From JAPPHY01 sp034423135 (GTDB lineage Bacteria > Chloroflexota > Dehalococcoidia > Lucifugimonadales > UBA2985), in NCBI GenBank assembly GCA_034423135.1, contig DAOUJC010000008.1, forward strand, positions 62,001 through 126,000: DNA of 64,000 nucleotides, in the 5' to 3' direction. The notes beneath the pieces are model-generated. The model was given only the letters and a program-made list of their open reading frames with translations. It was not told the origin of the DNA and made no database searches. Both the position numbers and the translations under genes were made by a program. This document shows, piece by piece, positions 61,680 to 64,000 of this stretch (positions are counted from its first letter, which is position 1; each line of letters starts with the position of its first letter).

Positions 61680-61682
61680 CGC

Positions 61683-61862
61683 ATGCGTCCACTGAGGTTC
61701 GCGGCGGACCGATTCGCCATCGCAGGGGAACTGATCGGATTCCTGTGGAGCCGGAAGCTGTGGTGGCTGATCCCGATGATGGTGACGCTGCTGCTGTTCG
61801 GGCTCCTGCTTGTGTTCGCGGAGGCGAGCGGCGGCGGGCCGTTCATCTACACGCTGTTCTAG
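61683..61862 (+). CDS. DUF5989-like small membrane protein
   Basis: A 59-residue protein starting 3 nt after the carbamoyltransferase stop. It has the pattern FLWSRKLWWLIPMMVTLLLF then GLLLVFAEASGGGPFIYTLF, a single transmembrane helix with a conserved FIYTLF end. From memory this matches DUF5989 proteins, which repeatedly follow carbamoyltransferases in operons with SxtJ-type proteins. It may anchor the enzyme or its substrate at the membrane (inference). Confidence 0.82.
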   Translation: MRPLRFAADRFAIAGELIGFLWSRKLWWLIPMMVTLLLFGLLLVFAEASGGGPFIYTLF

Positions 61863-61972
61863 GAGGGCGATTCGGTGGTGTGGAGCGGCTTCACCGCTTT
61901 ACGAATGGGGAACGGGGCTTCATAATGGAGCGAGGCGTCAGACGCTGCACAGGCCATGACCGCTGAGGGTTC

Positions 61973-62113
61973 ATGAGGACAACCAGTTACTTCGATGAAC
62001 AGGTGCGCCGCAAACGGCCATATATCGAGGTGGCGTGGTGTGTTGATATAATCATTTGGGAATTATATACGGTGTTACCCGCTAGACCCCACCGCCTTCG
62101 CCACGCCAGCTAG
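61973..62113 (+). pseudogene. Truncated small ORF broken near 62042
   Basis: The frame starts MRTTSYFDEQVRRKRPYIEVAWC, which resembles the N-terminus of a common small Chloroflexota/cyanobacterial protein family that I recall as 'SYFDEQVxRKRPYI..EWC'. After residue 23 the sequence becomes unrelated and ends at 62113. The break lies where an AT-rich end of the putative transposon begins, so it looks interrupted by insertion. Confidence 0.5.
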
Positions 62114-62281
62114 CCACCCCGCATTCTCGCTGATAATAGCCAACGTCGCAATTACAAGGTAAAGCACGAAGCGCAACTCCACATTCTTGAGGTCCGCCTT
62201 CGTCGCGTAGTGCTCCTTCAACGTCTTCTCCGCGGTCTGCATCGTGTCCCTCATTTCATCCCGCGTAACTAGATTCTCCAC
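62075..62281 (-). CDS. Small coiled-coil membrane protein, 68 aa
   Basis: The protein has an N-terminal coiled coil (TRDEMRDTMQTAEKTLKEHY), then ATKADLKNVELRFVLYLVIATLAII, a single transmembrane helix near 38-52. This coil-plus-anchor pattern is common in phage and transposon small proteins, but I recognise no family. Its start overlaps the preceding gene by 13 nt. It is the last of three small co-oriented genes between the transposase and the left end of the putative element. Confidence 0.6.
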   Translation of the reverse strand: MENLVTRDEMRDTMQTAEKTLKEHYATKADLKNVELRFVLYLVIATLAIISENAGWLAGVAKAVGSSG

Positions 62282-62553
62282 GATTCCTCCGGAAGGTCCG
62301 AAAGATTCAAGCGAATAAAGGGAATGCTAGGCTCTCCAACCGCCGGCCCCTGCTGGAGATCTTCAATCGTATGCGTGCTAAAGTAGTCCTTCGCCGACAT
62401 TGTGCACACCTCAATGTCCCCATTGCTCAACCGCCGAGCAAAAAACAGCAACAGCGGGCCATGCCCTCGTGAAGTAAGTACCTTATCCCGACCAAAATGA
62501 GCCTCAGCCGTTTCATGCCACCGAGCAACTAGCGCCTGTATTATGTTGAGCAT
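62269..62553 (-). CDS. Hypothetical protein, 94 aa
   Basis: A soluble protein starting MLNIIQALVARWHETAEAHFG. The middle (GPLLLFFARRLSNGDIEVCTMS) looks like a beta-rich fold, and the end (IPFIRLNLSDLPEESWRI) is acidic. No catalytic motif or homologue is recognised. It is the second gene of the putative passenger set and overlaps the third. Confidence 0.55.
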   Translation of the reverse strand: MLNIIQALVARWHETAEAHFGRDKVLTSRGHGPLLLFFARRLSNGDIEVCTMSAKDYFSTHTIEDLQQGPAVGEPSIPFIRLNLSDLPEESWRI

Positions 62554-62595
62554 CGCGCGTCCCTCTTTACCTCACCAATCGGATACATCAGCCCT

Positions 62596-62787
62596 CTACG
62601 GTGACAGGTCTCCCCGGACCTCGGCATCCCCATTATCCTCGTCGTCCTCCAACTGCTCCACCGGAAACGGACTTGCCTGCACCGGCCTCAGCACCGCCTC
62701 CAGCACCTCCTCGAAGGTAGCCGGAATCGGCTCAATCGCGTACTTGGGCGGGCGTCCTCGACCCCGCTTGCGCTCCTTAGTCATCAT
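62596..62787 (-). CDS. AT-hook-like small protein, 63 aa
   Basis: A basic start, TKERKRGRGRPPKYAIEPIP, carries an RGRGRPPK AT-hook-type motif, which binds the minor groove of AT-rich DNA. The C-terminus is acidic (EQLEDDEDNGD). GGAGG precedes the ATG pair. It is the first of the three small genes. A nested stem-loop lies directly upstream at 62820-62895. It may regulate the cassette or bind the AT-rich element ends (inference). Confidence 0.6.
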   Translation of the reverse strand: MMTKERKRGRGRPPKYAIEPIPATFEEVLEAVLRPVQASPFPVEQLEDDEDNGDAEVRGDLSP

Positions 62788-62819
62788 TGCCTCCGCTCAA
62801 CCCATGCTGTATCATGGTC

Positions 62820-62895
62820 AGTGGTGAGGCAATTTGGGCAGGGGACCCCTGGCCCCCAGGGGTTGGGAGTAAAACCCTGACCTAGCCTCACCACT
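62820..62895. repeat. Nested inverted repeats upstream of the AT-hook gene
   Basis: An 11-bp perfect outer stem pairs AGTGGTGAGGC (62820-62830) with GCCTCACCACT (62885-62895). An inner 7-bp hairpin CCCCTGG/CCAGGGG lies at 62846-62862. There is no U-run, so it is not a simple terminator. A further TGAGGGG (62934-62940)/CCCCTCA (62977-62983) stem lies beyond it. Confidence 0.7.
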
Positions 62896-62989
62896 ACTTT
62901 CTTCAATTCACACCCCTAATACTATCATGCCGGTGAGGGGCCGGAGACCGGGCAACTGGAGTGCTTAGCTCCCTAACCCCTCAGTCATA

Positions 62990-63913
62990 TTATACCCCTT
63001 TCACCAAGTCGCTGTAGCGCAGCCTCTTGCCGTGCATCCCGTGAATCACCTGCTCGACCTGCGCTAACGTGTCGGCAGGGCGGTCGTTGTGCCGGCCGGC
63101 GAACTCCGTCACGTAGCGGGCGAGGTGCTTGGCGCTCATGTGGTGGTAGACCCCGTGGTAGCCCTTCTTGAGCATCGCCCAGAAGGACTCGATGCCGTTG
63201 GTGGTAGCGCCGTCCCTCGTGACGTACTGCCCCTGCGTGTGATGCACCCGCGCATGGGGGAGGGGAATGCCGACGTACGCCTGCCAGCCGTCCGTGTACA
63301 GCTTCGCGCCCTGCTTGACGTGCGCCATCACGAAGCGATGCAGGGTGAGCCGAGTGGTGTCGGGAATGACCTCAGCGACCACCTGCTTGGTCTCCTGATC
63401 CTTCAAGCCCACCACGATGGCCTTGCCCTTGCCGTGGGGTCCATGTCCCCGCCCGGTGGTCTTCCCACCAACGTAGGTTTCATCAACCTCCACCGGCCCG
63501 CCAAACAGTCCCTGCTTGCTCTCCCACGCTCGACGTATCCGGTGGGCGAGGTGCCACGCCGTCTTCTGCGTGACGCCCAGGTCGCGGTGGAGCTTCATGC
63601 TCGACACGCCCTTGAGGTTGGTGGTCAGGAGGTAGATCGCCAGCCCCCACTTGCGCAGGGGCAGGTTAGAGCCGTGCATCACCGTGCCCGTCTTCACTGA
63701 GAAGTCCAGCCCGCAGTCCCCGCACCGGAAGGGCTGGGGCTTGCGAGTCGCCCGCTCCTTCACGCTTAGAGACCCGCAGGAGGGACACGCCACGCCATTC
63801 GGCCAGCGCGCCCTAATGAAGTGCTGCTCCACCTGCACCTCGTCACTGAAGTACTCCACCGCCTCCACCAGTGACATTCCCCGCCTGTACGCCTTGCCCG
63901 GTCCCTTCGCCAT
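62990..63913 (-). CDS. IS1595-family transposase
   Basis: A 307-residue transposase of the ISXO2/IS1595 type. The N-terminal zinc ribbon has CPSCGSLSV ... FRCGDCGLDFSVKTGTVMH (about 43-80), then a helix-turn-helix (TQKTAWHLAHRIRRA near 115). The DDE-type core has VEVDETYVGG near 142, KLYTDGWQAYVG near 200 and NGIESFWAMLKKGYHG near 240, where Asn stands before the Glu, as in the DDN/E pattern of this family. It appears intact. Three small genes follow in the same direction. Confidence 0.93.
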   Translation of the reverse strand: MAKGPGKAYRRGMSLVEAVEYFSDEVQVEQHFIRARWPNGVACPSCGSLSVKERATRKPQPFRCGDCGLDFSVKTGTVMHGSNLPLRKWGLAIYLLTTNLKGVSSMKLHRDLGVTQKTAWHLAHRIRRAWESKQGLFGGPVEVDETYVGGKTTGRGHGPHGKGKAIVVGLKDQETKQVVAEVIPDTTRLTLHRFVMAHVKQGAKLYTDGWQAYVGIPLPHARVHHTQGQYVTRDGATTNGIESFWAMLKKGYHGVYHHMSAKHLARYVTEFAGRHNDRPADTLAQVEQVIHGMHGKRLRYSDLVKGV

Positions 63914-64000
63914 TTGTTACCCCCTTCGGGTAACATTATATCATATTTCAGGCACAAAGTATACTCTTTTTGAGACCGAAATGCGCCCCACGTCCTAGTC

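Larger units (their letters stand above)
62044..63943. mobile_element. Putative IS1595-type element with passenger genes
   Basis: The span contains a transposase and three small genes, all leftward, between inverted ends. TGATATAAT (62044-62052) faces ATTATATCA (63935-63943), and the inner TGTTACCCG (62073-62081) faces CGGGTAACA (63927-63935). The left end coincides with a truncated ORF. No matching target-site duplication was found, so the borders are tentative. Base composition is lower in GC than the core genes around it. Confidence 0.5.

Noticed and set aside
61863..63960. 8-bp target-site duplication flanking the IS1595-type element
   Set aside because: Bases outside the proposed ends (TGGTGTGT and TATTTCAG) do not match, and shifting the ends gave no better pair.

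Overview
The window is one high-GC bacterial chromosome segment with dense, mostly housekeeping gene content. I infer Chloroflexota, probably a Dehalococcoidia-type lineage. The reasons are HspR-type (not CIRCE/HrcA-type) control of dnaK, a FabL-type enoyl reductase, no outer-membrane or LPS genes, and many leaderless-looking starts. The assignment rests on gene content only; there is no 16S rRNA here.

Layout, left to right. 1-10 kb: the 3' part of larC, hemL, then a stress block of a secreted repeat protein, a two-component system, a small zinc-ribbon protein and an HtrA protease. It is followed by the hspR-grpE-dnaK operon, read leftward from a divergent promoter with a HAIR-like operator that also faces a second small zinc-ribbon gene. 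10-16 kb: larE, radA, clpC and rpsA, all leftward. 16-18 kb: an isolated 5S rRNA gene with its own promoter, then purA. 18-23.5 kb: a DedA/VTT membrane protein and a second heat-shock operon (dnaJ-hspR2-clp ATPase), divergent from hsp20. 23.6-28.6 kb: NYN nuclease-like gene, alaS, ruvX and a DinB-fold gene. 28.6-33.2 kb: an accessory patch with HigBA, an AT-richer PLD/zinc-ribbon gene and a MacB/FtsX-type ABC exporter.

33.6-39.7 kb: aroE-hicA-hicB-aroC, proB, proA and two tandem paralogous small acidic proteins. 39.7-42 kb: a lipoprotein serine protease and a BrkB-family membrane protein. 42.1-45.6 kb: a compact fatty-acid operon of two MaoC-type hot-dog proteins, plsX, fabG and fabL. 45.6-47.5 kb: ygfZ-like and iscA-like Fe-S genes. 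47.8-51 kb: an ABC-2 exporter. 51-57 kb: an unknown zinc-ribbon membrane protein, VOC, LURP/scramblase-like and DinB genes, and the circularly permuted ATP-grasp/transglutaminase/alpha-E operon. 57-58 kb: REP-like repeats and a RHH/PIN toxin-antitoxin pair. 58.6-61.9 kb: yvcK-like gene, carbamoyltransferase and two single-span membrane proteins. 62-64 kb: an IS1595-type transposase with three small co-oriented genes, next to a gene that appears broken at its insertion point.

The main themes are proteostasis (two HspR regulators, DnaK/GrpE/DnaJ/Hsp20, two Clp ATPases, two HtrA-type proteases), core metabolism, and small mobile or addiction modules placed inside or beside housekeeping operons. 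Several promoters match TTGACA-N17-TATAAT closely, and some lie so near the start codon that a leaderless mRNA is predicted. I saw no tRNA, CRISPR array, 16S or 23S rRNA.
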